Assembly (NCBI GenBank): GCA_914767715.1
Contig: OU612069.1
Span: 23,743,387-23,807,386 of the forward strand
DNA: 64,000 bases
Reading direction: 5' to 3'
DNA from: Membranipora membranacea
Lineage: Eukaryota; Bryozoa; Gymnolaemata; Cheilostomatida; Membraniporidae
In this document: piece after piece, positions 20,901-35,900 of the stretch
Layout of the letters: each line of letters starts with the position of its first letter
Numbering within the stretch: position 1 is the stretch's first letter
Program-made: the position numbers and the translations under genes
Notes under the pieces: model-generated
The model's database searches: none
Seen by the model: the letters and a program-made list of their open reading frames with translations, nothing else
What the model was told of the DNA's origin: nothing

Positions 20901-23900
20901 TTGAATGGCCTTTGCCTGGCCAACTGAAATAAAATATGTAGGCAGTTACTTTATAGTAGGGATTTGCCTATGGTTCAACTGGCTGCCATTTGTGGAACAA
21001 ATGTCTTTCTGTAGTATGAGCTTAACCAATGGTTTGATTCAGATCTTATTGGATACAGGGTGGAATCTTGCCTGACCTGACCATCTGACTTAGTATTGGC
21101 CAGTATAACCTTCTTGATAATATCTGACCGGAACCAGATTTAGATGAAGATTGTTGGCTCCACCCTATATATTTGCTCGTAGTTAATGATTGCGTTGTGC
21201 TATATTTTGTTTTAACCTGCTGTAGATGAGCTTCAGACTAAGTTAGATAATCTACAGACTGAGCTTGAAGAGAAGACGAATCTACTCGCTAAAACACAAT
21301 CTGACCTTGACCAGGTAACGGAGTGTGTTAATCAGACTAAAGATGAGTTATCCAGTACAACAGAGCTGCTTAATCAGACTAAGGTCGAATCAGAGAATGT
21401 TAGTATATCTGTGTATCTGTAACAAATAATGTTTACCGATAACTGACTCAATTTAATTGTATCTTGATCAACAAATTACAATAACCACAAGCAAACACTC
21501 AGGATGCCAAGCATCGCATGTTTGGCCTCTTTAACTCAATTTGATGGAGACAGTTAATGTCATGATAATCATAGACTGTTATATGGTTACTTCTTTTCTT
21601 CAAGCTGTTTAATTTAGTACATAAGTAGTTCTAAGTAGTATTGTATTAACCAGCCAGGGTGAATACTTTGTCAGTAAATTGCATTTTGTCATGAATATTG
21701 ATCCTTCATGACCAGAAAATGGAAATACCAAACTTCTGATGCCATAATGTCTATAGTTTATCCTTTTAGACTCGACTTGAGGCTGGGAGTAAGATGAGTA
21801 CACTGGAATCTGAGATCGAGTCATTACGAGTCGCTAATAACTCATTAAATGAGGAACTCGCTCAGCTTAACATCGCACAAGTTCCCTCAGGGTCGGACGA
21901 TCAGGTAATATTATTACACTTTGTCTGCTTAGGTTTGTTTGAGAACCAACAGTTGTTAGGAGACGGACATAGATTGTCAAACATGACCAGGTTAATATTA
22001 TATCTAAGGTGTCTTCCTGGTATCTGCTACGTAAAATCATAGCATACTAACATTCTGAAGAAAGGACTTTGGTCAATGGCTGCGCTCACTATGATTCACA
22101 AAATTGCTGGATTATATTAGTAGATATTAGCAGAATATTACCCTAGAGCCCATAGATGCCTCTAATTGGTATCAACTTATTACATCGCATACTTTGACTA
22201 TAATTTGGATTTGCCCACTCTCTGAAGGATACAAGATTGAGAGGGCAACTCTTAATTAAATGAAAAACCCATACTAAAAAGATTAGACATCCCAATAATT
22301 TTACACACATAGGGTCTGATTAGTAGTAGGAGTGACATAGCTACAGAAGGTCAGAAGTTGTTGAGGTTATTAAATTATTCACTGTTGGGTTACTCTGCTC
22401 TGGTTAGTTGTGTAACGTTAGGTTTTGTTTTATTTATTGTCCCAGTTTTATTTGACGATATCAGAATATTTTTCTTCTTATGGCCCTTGATAAAGACCAT
22501 GATGTGTGTAAATGTAGTTTATCAAGTTAACTGCCAGTTCCTGGAAATATGATACGCTATTAGTCTGGTAAAAGTCCTGTCTTATTCTGTGTTCACCAAC
22601 AGTTATGTTAAAAACCATTAAATTTGGTTCTTCGATTAAGGTGTTGTATAGTCTGTCTTTCTCTACAGCAGGAAGATGGTAAAGAAAGGGGCGCTGTAGA
22701 GGAGGAGGTGAAAGCCCGTTATGAGACACATATTCTCGAGCTGAAGGAGGAAATACAAAAGCTCAATGCTGACAACAAACAAATCATGGACAAGAATGAG
22801 GTCTGACTATGACATTATGCGACATTATGCTTTCTTTTGTACTGTAAAGAATGTGTGATAAATTGGTTAAATAATGATGGTCGAATTTCAGTTGTTAAGC
22901 TTCAACTTCGTAAGCTAATATCCAAACGTGGGTAGAGTAGCATCAAGACAACTAAGCCAGATTAAAAGTTGTTTGTCAACCTAGTGATTACAGAAGAGCC
23001 AATTTTTCCTGGATGTGATTATTTTGCATATAACTCATATTTAATCTAGAGTGAGTATAAGGTATTATTTTATATAGGTATGATTATGAATAATGTCACA
23101 ATATTTACAGACTGAGGTGAAATCTTTATCTGATGAGCTAACACAAGTCAAGGAATCATACACTCAGTCCCAGCAGAGAGTAGAGGAGCTAGTGTTAGGG
23201 CTGGGTAAAGAGTCTGCCCTCATTGCCACTCAATACGAATCGCAGATCTCAGACTATGAACTGGAGAAGGAACAACTACTCAAAGAAGCAACAAAGTTGA
23301 GAACTGAGGTAAGTTCTACCGTCACGGTGGTCTCTACTTCCTCTTCCACTGTATCAGAAGGGAGAGCAAGACTTTCCAAGATGTAACTTCTTTGCAGATT
23401 TGAGATCTGCTGGACATTTTTCTGTGGAAGATGGAGTTTCTTGCCTCTGTATAAATTGACTGCCGAAGTGTTTAAGAGCAGATTAAACTATTCACAATAT
23501 CTCAGTGCGCACAGTTGCAGTTTAGACCATCAATCAAGCTAATACATACTTTTTTGTCTTATTCACAGTTGACTGCTGCACAGGAGCAACTTCAGAATGT
23601 GACATCAGCCCAAACACCTCAAACAGAACAGGTCCAGGAAGAGGTTATTGCACCAGTAGAGACTGAGGCAGTGACTAGTGCTGTCGGCCAATCAGCAGCT
23701 GAGAAAGACTCTCAGTCAGCCAATGAAACAGAAGCAGAAACACCATATAGCCAATCAGAGGTCAGCAACAACCCCAATTTGCCCAATCAGATGATCCCAG
23801 CTGATGCAGATAAGGATGCCTTACTTAACAGTGTATATGATGACCTACAGCAGGCTAAGGCTGAGCTTGAGCAGGAGAGACAACTCAACACCTCTCTGAG

Positions 23901-26900
23901 AGATATGCTCAAGACTGTATCAGACACAGTCAGACAACTAGAGCAGGATAACAAGTCACTGAGAACCCAGTCCGCTCAAGTCGCTGAGTCCGCTCAAGTA
24001 GCTGAGTCTGCTCAAGTCGAGCCGGGTCCTACAGAGACGGGTACGCGGAGTAGGACGCGACGTAAGAGACAAGGTGGAGAGGATAACTCTCAGGCTACAT
24101 CAGGAGCAGGAGATCAGCTGGCGAGGATTAAAGGGTTAGAAGAGAAAATGATGGAAAAAGATGAGGAGCTTTCTAAAATAAAATCTAAAACTGCCGAATG
24201 TGAGTATTATATGTACACAGTTTGTATTCTAGTGTTATATACAGATTTATGTACACACTGTGTAAGCCAGTGTTAAGTGTGTGTGTACCTATCATATACA
24301 TATAAATACTTTGTTTATTTATATGTACATATCAATAAGCTGTTAATATTCAGCATTATGGCATCTCCTTCCAAATATCTCCCTGATTGTGCACCGGTGT
24401 GCCCGTAAGACTGATAAACTTGCTTTTATTCATGCCTTATTCTCTGCTGATCACCACATTTTGTTTTTTTTGTAGTGGTAGACTATGCCTCTAAACTGAA
24501 GGCTAAATGTCAGATGTTACTAGAGTCTATACAGGAGAGGGACGAGGCTATTAATCGTCTAGAGACGAGGCTACTTAATGAGGCCAGGGGGTCCAGAAAT
24601 CTCGAGCAGCATTTCCAGGTTTGTTAGCACAACAGTACACCATTCATTTTTTTTAACTTGATAATCATCTCTTTTATTTTCTTTGAGGTTTTCGATTTTT
24701 GCTGTATCAGAACTCTTTGCTTCATTTCATAATAAGGTTGAATATGGTTCAGCCTTGTAAAGAATCAGCCTTGACCTATAATATGCAGCAGAGATCGAAC
24801 TTTAAAGAAACAAATTAATTTAAAAGCTTTTCTGTTTATTCTGGTTAGATCACATAGCCCCTATTTTGTTCACAAGATTCACAAGAATTCAATATTAATA
24901 CGTTATCTTGCACTTCCTTCATTGATCTGATCATCATCTAGTCTGAGAAAATGTTTCTTGAAGGAAGCCCAACGCTACTAAAAAGCCTTCACCAAAGCCG
25001 AGCCGAATTGGAACTAACTTGATCTAATCATTAATATCATATGACCCTCTTATGTGTGTGATATATTATAACCAGGAGTCTGAGAACATGCTGAATGAGC
25101 AGCTAGCTCACTTCCATGAGCAGAGAGATGAGATGATAGAACAGGTGAGAGCTTACGCTGCTTCTATAGAGACACTGAGGAACCAGATGTTACCAATCAA
25201 AGAGAGAGAAAAACAGGCATCTAAACTCATGTATAAGGGTCTCTGCTTCCTCGCTGGTATGTATAATCACTCAACTAGGGACCTCCACACACCCTCATTC
25301 TCATTACTATTAATATAATAACTCAAATGTGAAAAACCCTCCATCTTCTCCTTTTTTCTACTGGAACTCTGGAGATCAAGTTTATTTGTTACTTTTCACT
25401 TAATTAATGTACTGAAAGAATAAGTGTGCAGTGTGAAATTCATTTTCATTCATACTTTTTGCTTTACCTGGTGTGCTTGTTTTTGCATAACATTATCAAC
25501 ATTCTTAGTAGGATAATAGGACCATATCCATGACTGGTACAGATGGCTGCTCAGAATTATGAAATGAATACAATGGACAAAAAGAAAATCTGTATTAGTA
25601 ATTAAATTATATAATCAGTAACATGATTGAGAAATTGGAAATTCAAACTAGCCCATAGATGTTAATCTGAACTTTAGTAACCAAATGATGACAGTCAACA
25701 CTGGTGTTGCATTCAATTACGAATCCGAATTAAGTATTTATTGTTCCTTTTGTTTAGATGAGGACCCGGATGAGAATGAGATAGAGAATGGTAACGCTCA
25801 CGAGCTCGCTAAGATGCTCATAGATATGGCCTGTAGGTACAGAGGGCAGGCAGATAAGCTCACAGCTGACCACGAGAAGGTGCACTCAGCTCATATCATG
25901 CAGAGACGAGCCATACTTACCTGGAGAGCTCGGTATGACGCTGAGGTGCAGCACAGGAAGGCAGCAGACGAGCATGTGGAGGTGTTAGAGGCAGCCATCA
26001 GAGAGGCTGGGGGAGAGCCGGCCAAGCGTGAAGAGAAGGAGGAGCAGGAGCGGCCGTTTACTGACGAGGAGCTGGACGCGAAGGCGCGAGAAGCGGACGA
26101 GACCGATAGAGAGCAGGCGTATGAGAAGATCCGAGATCAGAGCGAGGAAATACGCAGACTGAAGATCAAGCTGAGGATGGAGCAGGCTGAGACAGCGAGT
26201 CACGGTGTGCAGTGTGAGGTGAGGGCCGATACAGGATCAGAGGAGACACAGACCGAGGTGTGGGAGCCAGATCAGTACCAGTGTGAAATAAACACGCTCA
26301 ACGCGGAGGTGGGACGACTCAGAGCAGAGGTGGAGGCGTGTCGAGAATCACTACAGGAATACGAGCGGCTACAGATAACACATCAACAGCAGTCTGAGCA
26401 GCTGACTACAGCCACAGATAGTCTGGAGATACAGACTACACAAGTAACGGAGAAAGAGCGAGAGATTAGGAGACTGAATAATCAGAACCGTCAGCTCCAG
26501 GAGCAGTACGACTCTCAGTCTGAGAATCTGGTGGATCTGAAGATAAAACTTAGCCGGGATCAGGTGCAAGAGGAGTTTGGTGTGATGGTGGAGATGCCAC
26601 CAGAGAGATGGCAGGCGTTACTCAACACTTGCGTCAACGAGCTGCAGTCATACAAGAAACAGAAAGCTGATATGAGAGCGAGGATCCTGGAGTTAGAGAA
26701 GCAGACTGGTGAGGAGGGTAAGCCACAGCTTACACAGATGGATAAGAAGCCTCTGAGCGCTGAGCTGTCTGAGCAGTGTAAGGAGGGAGCTGAGAGAATC
26801 GCTCAGCTCGAGGAGGAGCTACTGCTGGCTTATACTACAATCACTAAGTTAGAGACTAAGAGGGATGAGGTCGCAACGAAATATCAGGATGTTATGACTA

Positions 26901-29900
26901 GGTGTCAAGAGCTACAGTCAAGTTTGGATCCAAAGATTAAGGAACTGTCTGAAAAGAAGGCGACGGAGGATGTCGGAGACGGTAGTGATGAAAACAAAGG
27001 AAAAGTTGAGAAAGATGCAGAACAGACAGAGACTGACGCTGTTGCGGAACCTGTTGACAAGCCTTCAGAAGCAGAAGTCAACTCCCAGCAAGAAGACAAG
27101 ATGGAGCCCACAAGTGACAACAATGAGAGGATAAATCAGTTACAGGCTGAGTTAGAGGACCTGAGGGGCGTTACAGATGAGCTGAGACAGGCAGCTGCAG
27201 CACAGACAGAAAGTAACGAGGAGTTATCCACTCGTCTCAGAGATGCTCAGCAGGCCCTGGAGGAGCAGCAAGGGGAGGTAACCCGACTGCGAGGAGAGCT
27301 AGAGACAATGACAGAGGAGAGAAACAGCTTCAAGTCTCAGTTTAAGGATGAGAGAGATAAGACGTCAGCTCTTAGTATCGTACTAGTTGGTATGAAGGCT
27401 GATACTGTTGCTCAGGCCAATAAACTCCAAACCATTGCCGGAGAGCTCGCAGCCTCAAGGCTAGATAAGAGAGAAGAACTTATGTTCCAGATTAACAGGC
27501 TGAATAACCAGCTGGATGAGTCTAGAAAGAAGCTCACTAAGGAGTCAGAGAAAGTGGAGAAGCTCGAGTCGGAGTTATCTCAGAAGTCTGAAGAGGTGAC
27601 AACTCAGCAGCAGAGGATCGAGGAGCTGAGTACAGAACAGACTACTCTGAACAACAGAGTGGGCTTCTTAGAGGCTCAAGTCAATGACATGACTGAGGAG
27701 AACTCATCCCTACTCAGTCAGAAATCAGAACTTGAGTCAGAGAAGAATGACTTGGTTACCAGAGTGCAGGACTTAGATATGTTACACAAAACTGACTCTA
27801 GTCAACAGGAGGAACTCGGTGCATTCGCTGAGTCACTTAGGAAAGAAACTAAAGAAGCTAACGAAAGGGCTCTACAATCGGAGGCTGAGGCTAAAACCTT
27901 ATCTACTAAACTGAAACAAGTCGAGGAGGAACATAATAAAACTAGAGAAGAATTTGATGCCGTCCAATCTGAGTTTGCAAAACTTCAGGAGTCTATGCAA
28001 AAAAATAACACAGAATGTGAGGAGTTATCAAAAGAGCTGATTGATTACAAGCAGAAGCACGATGAGTACCAGACCCTCCTGTCTTCAAGAGAGGAGGAAG
28101 CGAACAAGATGAGTACTGAGATGCAAGCTATGACCAAAGAAGTGGAAAATTTGAGGCAGCAATTGGATGGATCTGCTGATCTCTGTAAAGCAAAAATACA
28201 AGAGGTAGAGAATCTGCAAGGTGAAATTGATGTGAGAGAAACCGAAATAGCAGAGCATTTGGCTAGCGCAGAACTGAAAGAGAATGAAACACGATTACTT
28301 TCTGAACAGATTGACACTCTGAGGAGTGAATCAGAAAGCCAGATGGGTACTTCATCTTCTTTGCATGATGAATTAAAGGAAATCAATAACCAACTTACAG
28401 CAGATTTAGAGGCACTTAAGAGTGAGAATGCAGAGCAGTTGGCAACATTCCAGAGAGAATTGATTGCTCAAGCTGAGAAAATAAAAATCCAGGCTACACA
28501 GTCAGAGGAGCTTCAAGCTGAAGTTGACAGACTCACCAGCCAATCAGAGAATCATGTGCAAGCCCTGGAAAATATGAGTGGCCAATCAGAAACTGAGAAA
28601 GCAGAAATAACTAGGCTTCTTAGCCAATCAGAGGATTATGTGCAAGACATAGAGAAGCTGAGCAGCCAATCAGAAACTCAGAAAGCAGAAATTACGAGGC
28701 TCATCGACCAATCAGTGACACAGCAGAGTGAGATTGACAGATTGAGCACTCAGAATACAGAACTACAGAGAGATATAGAGAACACCAGAAGAGAAGTTAT
28801 GGAGAGTAGTATGACTAGTCAAAGCAGTGCTGTCTCTGAGGTGAGTCATGCGCTCTGTATCGCAATACATTAAATTATATAGATACACTGATGCTGTTCT
28901 TATACGTAACATCGATGCATAACAATGGTTTTCGTACTACATCAGCACAGCCTCAATTGTTCCCCTTACGCTTGTGACAAAGTGACTTGTTGTGTTATTC
29001 ACTATACCATCAGTTGCTTGATATAGATATCATTATATGAGTTGCCCTACTCTGTGATGCTCTACACTTGTAAAATACTTTATTTACTCTCATTATCGTA
29101 ACAGGAGGCAGCTGCTGAGATGAGTTCTAAGGCTAAGGAGATGGAGGATAGGGCTAACAAGTTTAAACTCTTGGCTCTCAAAGCTAAGAAGGAGCTCACT
29201 GACAGCAGAGCTACAGTAAGTTATCCACACTCATAAACTTACTCACTGCGGCCATCAGGAGCAACACTTAATATACTCTGGGTCTCTGGGTCTCTGGGTC
29301 TCTGGGTCTCTGGGCAGGAGTTAGACGCTATTTGCCAAAGCCTTATTGCACTGATGGCTGCTGTTGACTTTTGGTAATCATTAAATCAACAATTATGTGG
29401 CTGATACGCTACAGACAGCTATGATTGTTGAATTCAGCGGCTTTGTCACTCCTATTCAGTGATCAATCGTTTTTGTGATGGGTCTGCTATCATAATTGGC
29501 TTCTTTATCTATTTTTTTATGCTCACTCAATAACATCATCTGTGCTCACTTTGATCTTACACCACTTATGGATGTGATGTGCGTACAATATGTACGTATG
29601 TGGTGTAGGTAGGTTTTCGATGTACATGGAGGTGTACAAAGATAGTATACTTTCATAATAAATATAATGACACAACTAATAAACAAGCAGCTGTGATATG
29701 CTGTGTTAAGATTTTATGCTGGTACCAATTAACCGCTGTTGCCTGACTGATGATGATGTTACCTTGAATAGTGGGCCGTAGGGTGTAAAATGAGGTCGCT
29801 TGCTTACGGGAGTTTCAGTGTGTAGGTTGTTACCTGTCGGGATTGCTGGTCTAGTTACTGAGCCCTTGAGCTGCTATATATTTTGGGCCTCATAAAAGAG

Positions 29901-32900
29901 AACTTCATTCATCTTTGCGGATTAAAGACGAAGAGTTCAAACTGTTACATTTTGTTATTGTTATATATCTGCTAACATTAAACTACTGAGCTTTGTTCGT
30001 AGTTACTAACGCTGAATGGTATACTTTGGTAGGTTGAGAAGTTGAAGACGGAGTTAGCTGAAAAAAGTAGAGTTAGTGACAGCATGCAGACTGTAGTCAA
30101 TAATTACCAGGTAAGATCTAGTGTTATACTCTAAATGAGTACAACATTTGAAGGCGGAATAGTGAAATATATGGCTAACCCACAACAAGGCATCTCTCAC
30201 TCAATGCTCACAATAACTCATCCTCATTACTTTATCCAAACATACCTTAGCTAGTGTTATATTAGCTAGTGTTATATTAGCTAGTGTTATATTAGCTAGC
30301 GTTATATTAGCTAGCGTTATATTAGCTAGCGTTATATTAGCTAGCGTTATATTAGCTAGTGTTATATTAGCTAGTGTTATATTAGCTAGTGTTATACTCT
30401 AAAGGAGTAAAGCATGGGAAAGAGGAAAAGTTGGCCATTTTTTCACAGGCCTGGAATGGTGAAATTTATGGTTAACTAACAGTTACACAGCCTCATTTTT
30501 TTTACAAACTCATACCTTACCTAGTGTTATTCGGTGCTAGCTAACATTTAGTTGCCCCAAAACTAGCTATTATAAATTCATTTTTTATGCTTGTGAGCAG
30601 ACTTTCATTCATTTTGAGGTCAACAAGATGAAGTGAAAATTGGTAAAATTTGTTTTCTTGGAAAGCTAGAAATTCCTCATGATCAAGATATAACAGCTAT
30701 TTTACTTGTATTGGGCGCATGGTGATTTTCAGGGTCACAAAATGGTAATTCTTTTTACAGCATCTGCAGACAGACTTTGACAGATTGCAGGATGACCTTG
30801 ACACAGAGAGGTCGAATGTCACGACCTTACAAGGTCAGGTGGAGTCAGAGCAGACGACTTCCTCTCAGATACAAAGCAGACTGACCGAGGTTATAGAGGA
30901 GAAGGAAACTGTGTCTCATACTAACAGTCAGCTTCTCGCTAAGGTCAAGGTGAGTCCGTCACTGACCAATGACACTGCGTCACGTCAATCTTATGATAAA
31001 ATATTGCATGTACATCTCTTTTGCCACAATATCTTGGAATTTAGTGAGAGCATGCTAAGTCATATTTTGCAATTAGGGGTGGGACATGTTATGTACTCAG
31101 ATTTGAATGACTCCATGGATCAGAGATACATATGCTAATAGTTTAATCTCTGTACAGACACACACTGTAGATGTGTATGTCAGTCCCTGCAGCATAGGTA
31201 TCAAATTTATGGGTATATATAGGTATATCATCACCTTGGGCTATGCGAGAGTTGCTCTTCTTGATGTGCTGATGTGCTGTGCTAGTCTTGGTCAAAAGAT
31301 TTTCCTACGGTCAGAATTACTCACTAATGTCATGTCAGTCATTTTCTCACTATGGCTGAGGTGAGATGTCACCGCAGATTCTTCAGAGAAATCTCCTGAG
31401 AGATGATAGAGTTACATTAATATTACTGGCATGTTGGTGTAATCACTGGAAACATTACTCCCCCCCCCCCCCCCGCCACGTTACTCCCCGCCACGTTAAT
31501 CAACCGTGTGTGATCTGTATATATCACTATTAAATCCCAGGTTATTGGAACATTCTAAGCCAGATAAAATCCTCTGGTGGTTATGATTTTCTATCATGCC
31601 TTTGAGCGGTGATAATAATAATCAAAGCATTTAAACCAGATATGGGTACCATAAATGCTTCCGATTTGATTCTAATCATGGATCAAAACACCCACAGATG
31701 TGATCAAAACACCCTCAGATGGCTAGTGTTAACCTGATAAATGTTGTCCTGGAAGGATGATGGCTGCGGTCGTCCGGAGGGTTGATGTGGTTTATGTTGT
31801 CCTTGGGTTATATGTAGGATCTCCTTTACGGATACCGGGTACTCACCTTTCGATTGGGGCGGTTAGTGTCCCGATTCTAGAACAGGGTGTGCACCCAAAC
31901 AGACCGGTTGGTGTTTGCACGTACACAGACCAATACCAGATCAAAGTGTTTTTATCAGGGTACTAGCGAACCGTAAATAGTAAACCTCCGACCTCATAAA
32001 ACGACAAACATTAAAATATTCAGAGTGGACACCTGAAGGCCCACCTGTCTGTTTGGATGTACACTTGGAAATTTAATCTGACTTACAGAGCGCTAATTGT
32101 CCAGATCAAAGTATTGTTATGAGGGTACTAGTGGACCACAAAGAGTAACCCTCCGTCCACATAAAACCACAAACACTAAAGGCTTGAGGTGTTTTATATT
32201 TGACACTCATATTTATGTTTCAGTCATTTGAGAGTCAGCATGCTGAGCTGAAAGCTTCTATGATGTCTTTAGAGAAGGAGTGTGACAGCAAACAATTGGA
32301 GATCAATGAGGTCAATAAGAGCCTCACTAAGGTTCGTTGGACTTAGGCGTAAATTCTTTCGTTGTTACAATTTTGCAGAAAACTTGTGCAACCTCAGAAC
32401 TCAACCTCAGAACTATTTTCATTATCGTGCTAGCATGAGATCTCTATGTATAGCTGGTCAACCGGCTTTTTTCTGAAAAATCTTGACACAGGGGAAATAC
32501 GGGCATATCGATCCTTCCTCCTCTTGATTCTATGTGGATGCATTTGCATTTTTTATCTATTTATGATTAAACTCAAAAACAATTATTATTATCATCATTA
32601 TGATATTTATAGCCTGTAATACTTATACTTCCACAAAATATGTTATTAGATGTCGGATCAAATGAAGACCAATGAGCTCTCTCATAAATCACTGGAAGAT
32701 AAACTGAGAGGGAAAATAAACGAGTTAGAGGTCAAAGTCCATGAAGCGAGAGATGAGTTAGAACAAGCCCACAAGGTGAGATATATACATGAACATCTGT
32801 ATGATTCGTGATAGAATATGCATATTTTTAGCTAAGGCTAAGGGAAGGCGCTGTCCTGTAATTGATTATTGGTGGTTGTGGTGCACTCAGGAAGGGTATC

Positions 32901-35900
32901 CGGGCCGCAATCGCTCTTGTGCTGCAAAACAACTCTCTGGATCATGTTGCTAGCTCTTTTAAAAGTAGCTCTTCAACCCCACATAGATAAAATGATCCAA
33001 GCACCACCCTAGTTAGTTTTTCTCATGTAATTCACAGGATGCACATCTGAACTATGAAATACTTTGTCAATATGTTCATATATAAATACCAGCATTTTCT
33101 TTTGGTCGGAGCTAATCAACATCAAAGTACTTGTATGTTTATTTCTGAAATATAAAAAAAATCTTGTTCTTTGGACATTTTTTTACCTGTAAATAACAGT
33201 CTTTGGACTGGTCGATAAATTTGTACTGGTGTGTATTTCCATCCAGTCTGTTATATCATAGACTGTGAGTGGGGACTTTTATGTTACCTTACACATGTTT
33301 ATGATATGTATAATGTGACTGATTGACTCATCTTTATATTATATTACAGACTGTGAGTAAGAGTAGCCTGATGGATTTAGAGATAGCAGATTTTGAGAGG
33401 ACAGTATCACAGCTTCAGTCACATGTCAGAGACAGAGATGATACTATAACTAATCTAACACAAGAACTCAAACATCAACAAGAGAAATGTACCTCCCTCG
33501 AGTCTGAGATGGGTTAGTATAGTCTAAGATTGATTAATCTGATTTTTTTTCATTTTGATTTTCCTTTGGCACTATGCAGACAAAATTTTGATAAGAAATT
33601 ATCCAATTGCCAATAAGAATGATCAAACAACAACATATAATTGCTTGCTTCACTCTGTGTGTATGTTCTGTGGGAAAATGAAAGCAGATTTAGAAGCACT
33701 GAAGAGTCAGAATGCAGAGCTCTTTGACACATACCAGTCTAAGTTCAAGGGTGCAGAGAGAAAAATGAGAACAATAAAGTAAACCAACCTTTTGAGCTGA
33801 CCGAATTGGCCAGTCTTGAGGAATGCTTTTATTTCGAATGCCTGCCATGGACTTCATGTACCGTATGTAATATTAAGTCTGAGACGCTAACTTTAGTTAG
33901 TTCAGATATCTTGTTTCCATCACTGAGTGGAGAATCAATATATAATGCCCATCTGTATTTGCTTTTCAAACTACCCAGTTTTTTGTATTACAGCAACAGC
34001 AGACGAGCAGAGGAAATCTGCAGAGAGTAGATATGATAATCTGCAGCAGACTTTGAATAAGACGAAGTCAGAGTTGGACGAGTCTAGACAGATGGAGAGT
34101 GAGAGTAAGACTACTGATCTGGCTGTGAGAGGAGAACTGGAGTCTCTCAGGCAACAACATGAATATCTCAAGGTACATAAGACTCCAATGTTATCAACTG
34201 TACTTAAAATTACTCTGTATGTGCTACCTTAAAAGTGAATAAGAACATCTGTCACAAGTACTCTGTGGTATTGGAGCCGGTATGAAAGTTAGGGTAATAC
34301 CTAGGTTGAGCAGGATCTCAACAATAATGAGTACTTTACAAATCACTTGGGCTATGCTGTCAAATCATTATATTGAAGAGGTGAGCTTAATGGAATGATG
34401 ACAGTCGATTCGGTGATTGATACTTGAATTGTGATCGTTTTTGAATGAAGTCCAATTATTCTGGCCCATCCAATACTGACAAATATCTTATCAGTCATAT
34501 AGAGATACCATCAAGCGGGGGCCAACTTTACAGTTGTATCGCCGATGTGGAGCTTGATGTCTCCCATAATTATTTACATTTCAGTGTTATAATATAACCT
34601 CTTTACTGTCTCCTGTTATAGTTGGAGATGTCAGAGTTATCCTCACACAAGCTGACAGCTGAAGATAAGCTGAGATCATCGAGTGATTCTCAGCAGAGAG
34701 TAATCAGATCTATGGAGAATAAACAGAGGGCGCTGAACTCTGACCTAGAAACCTCTAAACATGAGCTGACAACTCTACAAGAGGAGTATGATAATTATAA
34801 GGTGAGTCAAGGAAAGGTTAGGGGTGAAGGGAGAGGGAGGGGGAGAGGTCAGGGGGTGAAGGGAGAGGGAGGGGGCGGAAGGAGAGGGAGAGGGGGTCAA
34901 CAAGTGATGCTTGAATAAACATTAATGAGGCTGCTGCAGTCATAACCAACCACACAGATTTCGGTTTTGCAATTTTTCGTCTGGTATGGCATGCAATACT
35001 TCACAGTGTTATAAACTATTTATTTATTGAGGTTTACTAAAAAATTTTCCAATAGTGATAAAAAAGTACCTTGTTGACCTCAAAGAATTCACATAGAGCA
35101 AAAAAATCATTGAAATGTCAGTAACAGAATTGGTGGTGATTTGCCCTTTCTAGTAATATTATCCCTGAACATATATTTATTTATTCCGGGCAAAGTAACA
35201 GCTGTCCCCCTCCTTTCATTGTATTTGTAGGTTCGGGTGCACAGTGTACTCAAACAGCAGCAGACCCGAGCGTCAGTAGAGGCTGCTCTCGAAAGTGAGA
35301 AGGTAGAAAAAGAGCATCTACAACAAGTACTGGACCAGGTCAAGGTCAAACTACAGGAGACTACGTGAGTACTGATCACAATATGATACAATGATTTGTG
35401 TAGCCCACTGAATAAAATTCTTCTCAAGGAACGGAAATAACAAACATATCCTTATACAGTTTGGACACTCAACAGAGGGATCTGGGATTGATCTGATTGG
35501 CTGTCCCTACTAGCTTAATAATATATAGCCTAGGAAATAGTCTTGTTCACAAAATTGGTAACAGTGAAAAAATGCCTTCAGTCATACTGACTCTCGTGAT
35601 CTGACTGGGCATGTAGATCACTGATAAACTAGCTAGGCTACTTAGATTTGCACATGTGCAAGAACACTGAGTTAAGTTTGGGTTCTGATTGCAATTTTGG
35701 TCTGGGGAAATGGGATATCCCCTGCATAAACTGCTAGTAAAATTTGGCTATTAATGACAATAGAAGATAACTCTTTCTAACAATTCTGCACGCATTTGGG
35801 AGTGTGCCACCGGAACAGGTAGCCAATCAGATGGCTTCGGAATTCCGAGACTCAATTTTGCAGAGATCAGCTCATGCCCAGAGCTGAGCATGCGCAGAAT

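Noticed and set aside
30247-30399. CRISPR-like array
   Set aside because: Contiguous 15-bp tandem repeat without spacers, in an animal intron.
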